A DNA stretch of 64,000 nucleotides from an uncultured Duodenibacillus sp. (GCA_944390715.1 CALXQS010000009.1:1-64000); one strand, 5' to 3'; shown: positions 1 to 9,137, counted from the stretch's first letter. The notes: generated by a model not told the origin, from the letters alone. Made by a program: numbers and translations.

Positions 1-108
1 TTTGCAGATGTCAGGCACGCGAAAACCATCGCGACGCATGGCAAAACCACGTTCGCGAAGGAGTTTGAGTTGGTCTGAATTGTGTCTGCGGGCATCGGTT
101 GCTTTCAT
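1..108 (-). CDS. IS transposase, N-terminus (partial; continues beyond left edge)
   Basis: An open frame of 36 codons reads leftward out of the window from an ATG at 108. The peptide starts MKATDARRHNSDQLKLLRER and is basic, with a helix-rich look resembling the N-terminal helix-turn-helix of IS630/Tc1-type transposases. Only the first 36 residues are visible, so neither the catalytic DDE domain nor the family can be confirmed. It reads away from, and lies within about 40 bp of, the broken flavoprotein gene on the + strand. That is what one expects if an insertion sequence landed in that gene and its end lies at about 110-145. Another DNA-binding protein is possible. Confidence 0.55.
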   Translation of the reverse strand, partial: MKATDARRHNSDQLKLLRERGFAMRRDGFRVPDICK

Positions 109-141
109 GCCCGAATTATAGCAAAAAGTCTACTATTTTGC

Positions 142-630
142 AACCTGGTCAATAAAAACAACGGCGTCAGCCCCGAAGAGGTCGACAAGTGGCTTGCTCA
201 AAACGGCAAGGGCACTCCGCTGTTTGCTCACGGCGCCACGCTTGAGGAAGCTGCCCGCAACGCAGGCGTCAATGCTGCAGCGCTCAAGCAAACCGTTGCT
301 CAATTCAACGACTTCGTAGCCAAAGGAAAGGATGAAGCTTTCGGCCGCACCAAAGACAACCTCAAGGCCGCCATCTCGGACAAAGGCCCCTACTACATTG
401 TCGAACAAAAGCCGCGCTTTGCCACGACCATGGGCAGCGTGCAGCTCTCCAAGAGCATGCAGGTTCTTGACAAGTCGGGCAAAGTCATTCCTGGTCTTTA
501 TGCTGCCGGTGAAGTTGCCAACTGCGTGCATGGCGACGACTCTGCTCCCGCAGCCAACGTCGCCTGGGTGGCAACAAGCGCCAAGCTTGCCAGCGATGCT
601 GCCGTCAAGGCAATCAAAACTTCAAAATAA
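142..630 (+). pseudogene. Flavin reductase (fumarate reductase/urocanate reductase family), C-terminal remnant
   Basis: About 162 codons encode the C-terminal part of a FAD_binding_2 flavoprotein. The end of the capping domain is visible, followed by the FAD-domain return with the motif PGLYAAGEVANCVHGDD, which matches the 'PGLYAAGE' signature of soluble fumarate reductase-like enzymes. The N-terminal FAD-binding GxGxxG half and any signal peptide are absent. The open frame runs back into sequence that looks like the end of an insertion element, so the ATG/GTG codons upstream are not its real start. It lacks the HTMGG and NRLGG motifs of true fumarate reductases (here TTMGS and DSAPAAN), so its former substrate was probably not fumarate. 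It is most likely non-functional. Confidence 0.75.
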
Positions 631-683
631 ATTCTTTTCGCACGGCGCTTCGTGAGAGCCGAGACATCCCCGAAGCGTCCCGC

Positions 684-725
684 AGGTCGTTCTTTTGCGG
701 CTGCCGCAGCAGGACGACCTTTTTA
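684..725 (+). terminator. Rho-independent terminator after the flavoprotein remnant
   Basis: Arms AGGTCGT (684-690) and ACGACCT (714-720) enclose a second small hairpin (TGCGG/CCGCA) and are followed by a run of T. It sits 54 bp after the remnant's stop codon and would have ended its transcript. Confidence 0.8.
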
Positions 726-847
726 TTTCTCGCACAACCTCAAGCCGTCGTCCGCCCCTTCCCGCTGCTTCTCAGCAAATGCTGACTGACGCCGAGCTTA
801 AGTGAACTAAGCAGCTTGCCCGTTTGTGGCAGCCAAACAGAATATTT

Positions 848-879
848 CCCGAAGCCGCATTGTGCTTCGGGATTTTTTT
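848..879 (+). terminator. Hairpin with T-tract, between the remnant and the MFS gene
   Basis: CCCGAAGC (848-855) pairs with GCTTCGGG (864-871), followed by ATTTTTTT on the + strand. It sits 6 bp past the stop of the leftward MFS gene, so it may also act on that transcript, although the T-tract favours the + direction. Confidence 0.7.
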
Positions 880-884
880 GCTCA

Positions 885-2129
885 TCAGGCGCGATGCCGG
901 CGCATCAGTCCGAAAGAGCTAACCGCAAGAACGACCAGAAGCAGGGCTGCAAGCGACAGCGACGCGGTAAGCCCCACATGTTCGGCCAAGAACCCGAATG
1001 TCGGCGGGAAGGCAAGCAGACCGCAATAAGCGCACATGGCAATCACTGAAGTAGCCTTCTCTACGGAGATGCCTTCAAATTTGCTGGCCAAACTAAAAAG
1101 CAGCGGCACAACCGGCGCAAGCCCGGTTCCAAGCACGGCGTATCCGGCAAGGCACAGCGGCCACCATGGGGAGACGAGCACGATGATCATCCCGCTCAAC
1201 GCCACCAGCGATCCAACAAACATCAGTCTGAAGTCGCCCATTATCGTACGCAGCCGATCCGCCCCCAAACGGCAGGCAAGCGCGCAAATCGAATACATTC
1301 CGTAAACGAGCGCGGCAATCGACTCCGGGGCTTGTTTTTCCTGATAAACAAAAAGACTGCCCCATTCGCCTGAAGAGCCTTCGACCACGTACGAAATCAT
1401 GGCCAAAAGTCCCCAGCCGTAAACCCACAACGGCACGGTCTTCCCGCGGGCGCGCTGCGCTTGGCTCTGAGATTTCGGCGCTTTGGAGGAATCGATATGC
1501 AAATGCTCATGCTGCGGATCAAGAAGTCTGGGCGTAGCCCAAACAAGCATCACGACGAAGGCCAAGCTGGGACACAAAAAATTGACAAAGGGTCCGATTT
1601 GAGCCGCTGCAAACAACGAACCCAGAATGGATCCTGAAAAAGCACCGATGTTGTAGCCCGCATGCAGCAGATTCATGCTCGGCGCATTGTATTGCCGCTC
1701 AACCTCAACTCCCTGCACATTCATGGCAACGTCAAGAAGCCCCATGCCGAAGCCGCTCAAGAGCACCATCAGCGCCAGCTGCCAAACGCTTGAGGCAAGG
1801 CCGGCAGCGCAGACCGCCCCGAGAGCCAGCGCACAGCCTACCAAGAGCACCGTCTTGGCGCCGAATCTCCCGATGCAGTAGGAAGCAATCGCAAGTCCTG
1901 CCACTGCCGCGATGCCGATGCACAAAAGCACCATGCCGAACTCATCGGCCGTCGCCTGCACCTGCATCGTCAAGGCTGGCACGCGCGAGACAAAAAGCCC
2001 ATAGGCAAGTCCTGGCGCCGCAAAAAAGATCATGCAAGCCAAACGCGCCTGCCAGAGCGACAACTGATCAGAACGCACCTCACCACTCCTGCCAAAACGA
2101 CAAACCAAATTCGCCGGCAATGATGCCAT
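885..2129 (-). CDS. MFS transporter, YbjJ-like
   Basis: A polytopic protein of about 414 residues with around 12 hydrophobic segments. It carries the motif MGLLDVAMNVQGVEVER in the middle of the N-terminal half, characteristic of the YbjJ/FucP-like branch of the major facilitator superfamily. It should sit in the inner membrane; the substrate cannot be deduced. The start at 2129 is chosen because AAAGG lies 10 bases upstream; an ATG at 2138 is in frame but too close to that site. The open frame continues to 2291, but this would overlap the divergent permease start region. It is divergent from lysP with about 120 bp between the starts. Confidence 0.8.
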   Translation of the reverse strand: MASLPANLVCRFGRSGEVRSDQLSLWQARLACMIFFAAPGLAYGLFVSRVPALTMQVQATADEFGMVLLCIGIAAVAGLAIASYCIGRFGAKTVLLVGCALALGAVCAAGLASSVWQLALMVLLSGFGMGLLDVAMNVQGVEVERQYNAPSMNLLHAGYNIGAFSGSILGSLFAAAQIGPFVNFLCPSLAFVVMLVWATPRLLDPQHEHLHIDSSKAPKSQSQAQRARGKTVPLWVYGWGLLAMISYVVEGSSGEWGSLFVYQEKQAPESIAALVYGMYSICALACRLGADRLRTIMGDFRLMFVGSLVALSGMIIVLVSPWWPLCLAGYAVLGTGLAPVVPLLFSLASKFEGISVEKATSVIAMCAYCGLLAFPPTFGFLAEHVGLTASLSLAALLLVVLAVSSFGLMRRHRA

Positions 2130-2251
2130 AAGAGCCATGCCTTTGCCGCGCACCGCAGCGTGATTGGACAAAGCGGCAGCATCGACGCAGCCGCCTGCAT
2201 GCGGATACAATGCTCTTTTGTCATTACGGGCAGCACCCCACTTCTTTTTCC

Positions 2252-3757
2252 ATGGCACAGGCCTCTCTACAGAACGCCGCTCAGACGTCACAACTGCAGC
2301 GCAGCCTCAAATCGCGACACCTGACCATGATCGCCATCGGCGGTTCGATCGGCACAGGCCTATTCGTTGCTTCAGGCGCAACAATTGCACAGGCCGGCCC
2401 CGCCGGCGCGCTTGTCTCCTACGGCATCATCGGCCTAATGGTTTTCTTTCTCATGATGAGCCTGGCTGAATTGTCGGCCTTTTCTCCCACAACAGGCTCT
2501 TTTTCCACCTACGGCAGCAAATACATTGATCCGGCTTTCGGCTTTGCTCTTGGGTGGAATTATTGCTACAACTGGGCTTCGACCATTGCCGTAGACCTGG
2601 TCGCCGCTCAGCTCGTGATGAAATGGTGGTTTCCTGACGTGCCCGGCACCTTGTGGAGCGCTTTGTTTCTTGCCTTGATCTTTAGTCTGAATTACTTTTC
2701 TGTCAAGCATTTCGGCGAGGCTGAATACTGGTTTGCTCTTTTGAAGGTGGCCACCGTCATCGTCTTCATCGTCGTCGGCTTTGCCATGATTGCCGGCATT
2801 CTGACGCAAGCCCAACCGCCCGGCTGGGAAAACTGGACGATAGGCGAAGCGCCTTTTGTCGGCGGACTGCCTGCACTTGCCGGCGTTGCCATGGTCGTAG
2901 GATTTTCATTTCAGGGCACAGAGCTTGTCGGCATCACGGCCGGCGAAGCCCAAAACCCGCAAAAAAACGTTCCCAAAGCACTCAAGCAGGTCTTTTGGCG
3001 CATCCTGCTGTTTTATGTTCTGTCTATTTTCATCATCAGCCTCATCATCCCCTACACGGATCCGAGGCTGCTGCGCAATGACGTGACGGACATCGCAGTG
3101 AGCCCCTTTACGCTTGTTTTTGAGCGCGCCGGACTTCTTGCCGCCGCTGCCGTCATGAACGCCGTCATTCTGACTTCGATTTTGTCGGCCGGCAACTCCG
3201 GCATGTATGCCTCCACGCGCATGCTTTTTGCCCTTGCCGAAGCGGGCTATGCACCAAAAATCTTTTCCAAGCTCACCGCCGGAGGCGTTCCGCGCAACGC
3301 CCTTTTTGCCGTCACCTGCATAGCGATGCTGTGCTTTCTCACGTCGATTTTCGAAGATCAACGCGTCTACCTGTGGCTTCTCAACATCAGCGGCATGGGC
3401 GGATTCATTGCCTGGCTGGGCATAGCCGTCTCGCACTATCGCTTCAGGCGCGGATTTCTCCACCAAGGCGGCGATCCGCAAAAGCTTCCCTATCGGTCGG
3501 CATTTTTTCCCTGGGGCCCAGTGTTTGCCTTCGCCGTCTGCCTGGCAATCACGCTCGGACAAAACTATCAAGCCTTTTTGGCAGATTCCATTCAATGGGA
3601 CGCAATCGCGGCCACCTACATCGGCATTCCTCTATTTCTGGCTCTCTGGCTGGGCTATCGATGGGTGCATAAGACGCACTTCGTCGGCTATGACGAAATG
3701 CAGTTTCCCGAACACATGCTGACAAGAAAGAGCCAAAGTCGGACTGAAGCCGCTTGA
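2252..3757 (+). CDS. lysP: Lysine-specific amino acid permease
   Basis: 501 residues, twelve membrane segments, APC superfamily (AAT family). The N-terminal LKSRHLTMIAIGGSIGTGLF is the hallmark of the family. Long stretches match my recollection of E. coli LysP almost word for word, for example NWTIGEAPF, GFSFQGTELVGI, FWRILLFYV, IIPYTDPRLLRNDV and THFV near the C-terminus, so lysine import is the best call. The ATG at 2252 (MAQASLQN) gives the normal short N-terminus; the longer frame from 2210 would add unrelated residues. In E. coli LysP also senses lysine for CadC, but no cad genes are seen here. It is divergent from the MFS gene. Confidence 0.9.
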   Translation: MAQASLQNAAQTSQLQRSLKSRHLTMIAIGGSIGTGLFVASGATIAQAGPAGALVSYGIIGLMVFFLMMSLAELSAFSPTTGSFSTYGSKYIDPAFGFALGWNYCYNWASTIAVDLVAAQLVMKWWFPDVPGTLWSALFLALIFSLNYFSVKHFGEAEYWFALLKVATVIVFIVVGFAMIAGILTQAQPPGWENWTIGEAPFVGGLPALAGVAMVVGFSFQGTELVGITAGEAQNPQKNVPKALKQVFWRILLFYVLSIFIISLIIPYTDPRLLRNDVTDIAVSPFTLVFERAGLLAAAAVMNAVILTSILSAGNSGMYASTRMLFALAEAGYAPKIFSKLTAGGVPRNALFAVTCIAMLCFLTSIFEDQRVYLWLLNISGMGGFIAWLGIAVSHYRFRRGFLHQGGDPQKLPYRSAFFPWGPVFAFAVCLAITLGQNYQAFLADSIQWDAIAATYIGIPLFLALWLGYRWVHKTHFVGYDEMQFPEHMLTRKSQSRTEAA

Positions 3758-4070
3758 AAATCTTTTCAAGCCTTGGCACAATCGTGCGCTGCATCAAAAC
3801 GGTTTTGGCTTTTTGCCGTCGTCCGAACAGGGCGCAAACAAAAGCATCTTTTCAAAAATTCATCACCCCTCGCGGGCGTTGGCCCGCGGTTTGCGCGAGC
3901 GCATGACGCACGTCTTCGTTTGTTGACTCTTTCTTGCCTTCCCTGGGCATGAGAGAAAAATCACATAACGCCGACGCTGCCAGCAAACATGCGTTTTTCG
4001 TGCATCTCTGGAGGTGTCTTCGCTTCGTCGATGGGCTTTTTCCATCGTTGCAAAAAAGGAGACCCACGCC
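3758..4070. other. Intergenic region between lysP and the conjugative-element block
   Basis: About 310 bp with no convincing gene. Visible structure includes GCGGGC/GCCCGC just after 3868 and CGATGG/CCATCG at about 4029-4046 immediately before the ribosome binding site of the AAA ATPase gene. A left junction of the conjugative element should lie in or near here, but no direct repeat shared with the right side (9780-10045) could be found by eye. Confidence 0.4.
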
Positions 4071-5078
4071 ATGATGCACTTTACCGCGCGCATTCCGGCC
4101 CGAGCATTCGGATTTGAGTCCGATCACACGGTCCTGGGATTCAAGCCGACGCAAAAGACGCCCGCCGCGGCGCGACTCATCTCGCCCGATGATGCTCACC
4201 TCTTTGATCCTGAATTTTTTGAGGAGTTCAGACTCTGGTGGGAATGGGACGACACCCGCTCGCCCCTGTACATCTCAGGCCCGAGCGGTTGCGGCAAAAC
4301 GTCTACAGTCCTGCAGTTTCTTGCCCGCGTCCGCGCACCTGTCGTCACGATAACGTGCCGTAGACGCACGGAAAAAAACGACCTCATCGGTCAATGGGGC
4401 ATGAGCGCCTCAGGCAGCTTTGCCTGGTTCGACGGCCCGGCCACCATAGCCTGGCGGCACGGATGCGTTCTCGTCATCAATGAGTTTTCGCTCGCGCCCG
4501 CAGAGGTCTGGGTGGCGCTCAACGATCTCTTTGAAGGCGACTCGCTTTTCATCGAACGCAAGCGCGAGCTCATCGCCCGGCATCCCAACGCACGCGTCAT
4601 CGTCACCGACAACTGCCGCTGCGGAGGAGCCGGAATGGACTCTCAATACCTTGCCCGCCATCTGCAGGACACGAGCACAATTGAGCGCTTCTGGCACATT
4701 GAGGCCAGATGGCCTGAGCGTGAGGCCGAAAAGAAGCTGTTGATGCGCAAAACGCGCAAAGCGGCTTCAGGCCTGAGTGCGCGCGAGCACGAAGCCATTG
4801 TCGAAGCGATGCTGCAGTTTGCGGCAATCACCCGGCAAAGTGAAGATGATCCGTCAAAGAAAAACCCAGATCTGCGTACGATTTCGCCGCGCGTTCTGAT
4901 TCGCTTTGCCGAGATTCTTCTGACGCTCGTCTCGCAGCACGCACCCGTGCCCGACCCCGTTCAGACGGCGCTTGCCGTGGCTTTTGCCAATGGCTGCACG
5001 CCGTCCGAAAGCTATGCTCTGCAGCAGCTTGCTCACTTTGAGCTTGCCGGCCTTCTTTCCCCTTGCAATCCGTCCTGA
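4071..5078 (+). CDS. AAA+ ATPase, MoxR/CobS-like (integrative element type)
   Basis: 335 residues. Walker A is GPSGCGKT (70-77). A Walker B-like segment GCVLVINEF follows near residue 135, and the EFSLAPAEVW stretch is typical of the CobS/NirQ/MoxR ATPases that remodel protein complexes. SXT/R391-type conjugative elements carry a CobS-like ATPase of this type near their recombination genes, which suits the traD and DUF4400 genes downstream. The start is set by AAGGAG at 4056-4061, nine bases before ATG 4071; the frame opens earlier (4014) without such a site. The usual partner, a VWA-domain protein, is not seen nearby. The exact role is unknown. Confidence 0.7.
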   Translation: MMHFTARIPARAFGFESDHTVLGFKPTQKTPAAARLISPDDAHLFDPEFFEEFRLWWEWDDTRSPLYISGPSGCGKTSTVLQFLARVRAPVVTITCRRRTEKNDLIGQWGMSASGSFAWFDGPATIAWRHGCVLVINEFSLAPAEVWVALNDLFEGDSLFIERKRELIARHPNARVIVTDNCRCGGAGMDSQYLARHLQDTSTIERFWHIEARWPEREAEKKLLMRKTRKAASGLSAREHEAIVEAMLQFAAITRQSEDDPSKKNPDLRTISPRVLIRFAEILLTLVSQHAPVPDPVQTALAVAFANGCTPSESYALQQLAHFELAGLLSPCNPS

Positions 5079-5253
5079 AGCTTCCAGCCTCGGAACGGTT
5101 CGGTCAAGAGAGTTGATGCCGGCATCAAAAAATTTTTCCTTTGCTTTTCTTTTCGGGGACAAGCCCGCCTTTTCCCTAGAAAGCCGCATGCGGCGCAAAG
5201 GAGAAAACTGCGTGCAGGCTGTCCCCGTTTTCATTCATGGAGGACCTGCACAC

Positions 5254-5502
5254 ATGCAGCACGCATTTGACTTTCGGCTGACGACGGAATCTGCACCTGC
5301 GTTTCTGACGCATTGCGCTCACAGAAGCACTGCTTCGGAAACGCTCGACAAGAATGACTGCGAAAGTTCGTCCGAGAAGGACCTGCTTCATCCCAGCCCA
5401 TTTTTTGTCATTGCCAGAGACCATGCTCTTGCCGGCAAAAAGAAAGCACTGGGCGCGGCTCAAAAGCCTCGCCCCAAAAGGCGCTCTCCTGCCGCACTCT
5501 GA
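5254..5502 (+). CDS. Small hypothetical protein (82 aa)
   Basis: A good ribosome binding site, GGAGG at 5239-5243, stands ten bases before ATG 5254 and opens an 82-residue frame beginning MQHAFDFRLTTESAPAFL and ending in a Lys/Arg/Pro-rich tail. No recognised domain or membrane segment. The same frame is open further upstream (to 4972), overlapping the ATPase, but without a start signal. It lies between the ATPase gene and the large unknown gene, on the same strand, so it may belong to the same element. It could also be non-coding. Confidence 0.4.
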   Translation: MQHAFDFRLTTESAPAFLTHCAHRSTASETLDKNDCESSSEKDLLHPSPFFVIARDHALAGKKKALGAAQKPRPKRRSPAAL

Positions 5503-5588
5503 GACTTCAGAGCGCTCGCTTCTGCAGCCGCCTCATGCTTTTGTCCTTTTGTCTTCACGCTTGAAGAATTTTTGACCAACGGCCTAGC

Positions 5589-5647
5589 CCCGGAGATGCA
5601 CCGCTTTGTTTTTTCACGGCGTGCACTCCGGGACGATGCCTTTTTTT
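5589..5647 (+). terminator. Long hairpin followed by a T-run
   Basis: CCCGGAG-A-TGCAC (5589-5601) pairs with GTGCA-CTCCGGG (5621-5632), a twelve-pair stem with one bulged A, followed eight bases later by seven T. It is a plausible terminator for the ATPase/small-ORF transcript. Just after it, TTTTTAGCTC occurs twice in tandem (about 5643-5662). Confidence 0.55.
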
Positions 5648-5737
5648 AGCTCTTTTTAGCTCTTGCCCCCAACTGGATCAGTTCGCTTTTTTGTGAAGCA
5701 GCGCAGGCCGCCGTCGATCTCACCCCCTGGAACACAG

Positions 5738-7282
5738 ATGCCCTTTGTCTCAACGCCTTACCCTGAAAAATCAGAGCAAACCCAAAGGTTGATGCTTGCT
5801 CATGGCTTGCTGGAGCGTCGCATCGGCAGCGTCAGGCTCATTGACGTGCTGCTGAATCTGGGACTTTCCAACTCTCAAGCGCTTCACTGCACGCAGCTTG
5901 CAGCTGTGCTTCTCATCAAATCCAAGACCAATCAGCTTCAACCGCATGCATTCGAACAAGCCCTGAGATTACTGGAGCAAGCCTCTCGAGAAGGCGTTTT
6001 AAAAACAATGACTGCCGGCGAAATCTTGGCCTTCATTCTTGCCGGCACGAGAATCAAGCCTTCTTGTTCGCTGCTGATCCTCAAAAAGACGCTTGCTCCC
6101 AGAGACTTCTTTTTTTACTGCACGCTCGTGCGCTTTACGCAAAAAGCACAACTGCGCCCATCTGCCTTGGCTCATCTTTTTCTGAGTTCCCGGCAATTTC
6201 TGGTGCTGGCCCGGATTGCCGCAAAGACTTTTCCCTGCGCATCCCCTGAGATCAGCCTGATCCAAGACATCATCACGACGGTTGTCTTGAGCTCAGCGCG
6301 ATCCCCTGACCCCCTCCGTCTGCTTGAAGACGGCAATTCTGAAGGCGGCAAGCTGTTTTTCGTACTGCGCGATCTTGCGCATTTTCTGATCAAGACTGCC
6401 GACAGCACGCAAAAACAACGTCATCGCTCACGCACAGATTTAAGAGCGTGGGAGCGCAGCATCAGCGCTGCGCTTTTCTCCTGCGGCGCAGCACGAGCCG
6501 TCGTCGCGCTTGCAGACCCGCTTGAAGGGTTGTTGAGCACGCGCACAGGAAGTACACGCAGAGCAATTTTGCTGCGCGACGGTTTTGCCGAAGGATTCAT
6601 CTGGCTGCTCAAGGCGGCCGCCGAAGAGTCGGAGACCGCAGCGCGGCTTCCTTATGCTTTCTCTAATCTGCTCTTTGAGCCTCTCTCAAAGGAGTCCTTG
6701 GGCCGGTCTGCTCCAAGCAGTACTTGCGATATTTCTGTTTGCGGACATCTTCTCAAAGCCGAAGTTCTTTCCATCTGGCCGCGCTCGAGGCTGCGCCTGG
6801 CGGCTCAAGAGATTGAAAACAACATTGCAGCCGACAACCTGCGCGACGAATTTCATCTCATCCATGCTTCGTTTCCCGATGCCGATGAGAAGCTTCTGCA
6901 TATCTTGGATGCCGAGAGTCTTTCCTATTTCTTTATTGAATGCTCGCGCCTGCCGGATGCCGCGCTTTGGGCTCCAAGTCTTGGCGCGGCCGGCGTGCTT
7001 GTTTGCGAATCAAATTGCGGGCCGCTGCGCAAATGGTGCAGCGAACGCGCTGATTTTCTAAAAAAAAGCGTTGCCGACGGCTTTGTCTTTGTACTTGACC
7101 GCACGCCGCTTCTAGAGCTTCTACCAACTGCGCCAAGCACTCGAAAGGCCGCGCCCGCCGCGTCCCTGAACCTCTTGGCGTGGTCCGGCATTCAGTCGCT
7201 TTTATTCAGACAGCTGCGAAAAGAAGCCGAAGAGCTTCGCGCTCTTTTGCGGTCTGAACAACTGTTGGGAGAAATTGCTTGA
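5738..7282 (+). CDS. Hypothetical protein upstream of traD (514 aa)
   Basis: A large, leucine- and alanine-rich, mostly helical protein that I do not recognise. There is no signal peptide or clear membrane segment, nucleotide-binding loop or metal motif. The HH/GGLLDH-type motifs of the TraI_2 (MobH) relaxase, which usually precedes traD in SXT-like elements, are absent. Its stop codon overlaps the TTG start of traD (7279-7282), so the two are probably translationally coupled and work together. ATG 5738 (MPFVSTPYPEK) is chosen; the frame opens at a TTG at 5663. Neither start has a strong ribosome site. Confidence 0.6.
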   Translation: MPFVSTPYPEKSEQTQRLMLAHGLLERRIGSVRLIDVLLNLGLSNSQALHCTQLAAVLLIKSKTNQLQPHAFEQALRLLEQASREGVLKTMTAGEILAFILAGTRIKPSCSLLILKKTLAPRDFFFYCTLVRFTQKAQLRPSALAHLFLSSRQFLVLARIAAKTFPCASPEISLIQDIITTVVLSSARSPDPLRLLEDGNSEGGKLFFVLRDLAHFLIKTADSTQKQRHRSRTDLRAWERSISAALFSCGAARAVVALADPLEGLLSTRTGSTRRAILLRDGFAEGFIWLLKAAAEESETAARLPYAFSNLLFEPLSKESLGRSAPSSTCDISVCGHLLKAEVLSIWPRSRLRLAAQEIENNIAADNLRDEFHLIHASFPDADEKLLHILDAESLSYFFIECSRLPDAALWAPSLGAAGVLVCESNCGPLRKWCSERADFLKKSVADGFVFVLDRTPLLELLPTAPSTRKAAPAASLNLLAWSGIQSLLFRQLRKEAEELRALLRSEQLLGEIA

Positions 7283-9129
7283 ACAAGCAGAGATCTCTTT
7301 TTACTGCCGATGCGCAAAGTTTGATTGCCCGCACCTGGCGTCCTGCCGTTGAGCTTCCTGCAGCGCTGCTGTGGTGCGCGGCCGGCTTTTATGCTCTCGC
7401 AAGCCCTGCTCCGTCATCAATGAGCAGGGCGCTGCTTGCCGTCTCCATCGTCATGGCCGTGCGGCGGCTTCACTCGAGTCTCGTCGTGCTGCGCGCGCGC
7501 AGTTTTCTTGCCGGCAGATCACCGGGCTTTCACAGCACTGAACAATTGGCGCGCCGCGTCAGGAGCTCCTTCAAGCCGCGCTCGCTGGTTTGGTTCGGCA
7601 AAGGCTTTGACTGGACGCCCGAGCACTCGCAAAAGCTCTACGAAATGAGCCGGGTCGACATCTCTCGTCTGGTGCCTGCGGCAGCTCTCAGAAGGCTGCT
7701 TGTACGCGAGACTGCTGCGCAGCCCGAAGCCATCGGACTGGCCGCCATCGACGGACTGGAGAGAAAACTTTCGGACATCACCGTCTCGGACAAAACGCTC
7801 GAAGGCGGCACGCTCATCGTGGGCACCACGCAGGCTGGAAAAGGCGTGCTGCTGACAAACCTCGTCACGCAGGCGATCGTGCGCGGCGAAACTGTCATCA
7901 TCATCGACCCCAAGATGAGCTCGCGGCTTAAAGACGCCGTCACTGCCGCCTGCAGAAGCGCCGGCCGCAGCGCCCCCTCATTTTTCCATCCCAACGACGA
8001 TCGAGGCATTCGCCTCAATCCGCTTGAGCACTTTGAGCGCACAAGCGAACTTGCCAGCCGCATTACGGCCGTGATGACCGAAGACGGTCCCTTCACCGCC
8101 TTTGCCTGGTCTGCCGTCAACATGGTCTGCGGACTGCTGCTTGCCTGCGGACAAAAACCAACGCTGGCCGACATCGAATCCGTGCTCAACGGAGCGCTTG
8201 AAGCCAAGCTTGCCGAGGCGCTCTGCAAAAGCTGGGGCGAACACCACTTTGAACTGTGTCAAGCCGATGCCCGCTCGCGCGGTCTCAGAGGAAGGGAGCT
8301 GATGCTCGACATCTTGAAAACCTGGCGTCAGTCCGCTCAAGCCAATCCTGCCATTGAGGCGGCAGCAGCCGTCTACAGCCACGATCCCGTGCACTACGCC
8401 AAGATCACGGCAAGCCTCATGCCGGTTTTGGGCATGCTCACCAGCGGCTCGCTGCGCACAAGCCTCTCGCCCGGCGCTGCCGACGACAATGATCCGCGGC
8501 CGACCACATCGCTCACCGACATCCTCGTCAAAAAAGGCGTGCTCTACGTCTGTCTGAACTCTCTTCCCGATCCAATGGTTGCCTCGGCCATCGGCTCAAT
8601 CCTGCTGGCTGACCTTGCCAGCTGCGCGGGCAGCCGCTACAACAATCCCGACATCGAACGTAGCACGGTTTGGCTTTTTGTCGACGAATGCTCAAACGTC
8701 ATGAACAAGTCCCTCATCGAAATTCTCAACAAAGGCGCCGAATCAGGCATTCGCACCACAGCTGCCATGCAGACGGTAAGCGATCTGGCCGCACGGCTCG
8801 GCAGCGCCGATGAAGCCCGCATGGCCTTGGGCAATTTCAACACTCTCATCGCACTCAGAACCAAGGATCGCTTCACGCAGGATTTCGTCACGGAAACCTT
8901 CGGCAGAACCTACATTGCCAACCACGGCGCAACGCTGTCGACCTCTTCGGACTCCTCGCGGGCGGGCAGCTTTAGCGCTTCGTACTCAAGGCAGCTTTCG
9001 GGAAATCGTGACGATTTGATTCCGCCGGAAATGCTCGGTCGTCTGCCCAACTGCGAATTTTTCGCAAGCATTGCGGGCGGCCGCATCGTCAAAGGCCGCA
9101 TTCCCATACTGTCCTGCACAAAAAAATAA
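7279..9129 (+). CDS. traD: Type IV coupling protein, conjugative transfer ATPase TraD
   Basis: 616 residues. Two N-terminal membrane segments lie at about 25-65. Walker A is GTTQAGKG (182-189), in the 'GKG' form also used by VirD4/TraG proteins. Walker B is VWLFVDEC, and a TraG/TraD C-terminal region reads EILNKGAESGIRTTAAMQT then GNFNTLIALRTKD, which resembles the SXT/TOL subfamily of TraD. Coupling proteins bring the relaxase-DNA complex to the type IV secretion channel at the inner membrane. The start is a TTG overlapping the stop of the previous gene. The DUF4400 gene follows after 8 bp, as in SXT-like elements. No relaxase or channel genes are in the window, so it may be a relic or a mobilisation helper. 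Confidence 0.82.
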   Translation: MNKQRSLFTADAQSLIARTWRPAVELPAALLWCAAGFYALASPAPSSMSRALLAVSIVMAVRRLHSSLVVLRARSFLAGRSPGFHSTEQLARRVRSSFKPRSLVWFGKGFDWTPEHSQKLYEMSRVDISRLVPAAALRRLLVRETAAQPEAIGLAAIDGLERKLSDITVSDKTLEGGTLIVGTTQAGKGVLLTNLVTQAIVRGETVIIIDPKMSSRLKDAVTAACRSAGRSAPSFFHPNDDRGIRLNPLEHFERTSELASRITAVMTEDGPFTAFAWSAVNMVCGLLLACGQKPTLADIESVLNGALEAKLAEALCKSWGEHHFELCQADARSRGLRGRELMLDILKTWRQSAQANPAIEAAAAVYSHDPVHYAKITASLMPVLGMLTSGSLRTSLSPGAADDNDPRPTTSLTDILVKKGVLYVCLNSLPDPMVASAIGSILLADLASCAGSRYNNPDIERSTVWLFVDECSNVMNKSLIEILNKGAESGIRTTAAMQTVSDLAARLGSADEARMALGNFNTLIALRTKDRFTQDFVTETFGRTYIANHGATLSTSSDSSRAGSFSASYSRQLSGNRDDLIPPEMLGRLPNCEFFASIAGGRIVKGRIPILSCTKK

Positions 9130-9137
9130 AAACTCAG

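Noticed and set aside
7822..7845. TraD Walker A loop with GKG instead of GKT/S, first taken as a defect
   Set aside because: VirD4/TraG coupling proteins commonly carry the GKG form, so it does not imply loss of function.
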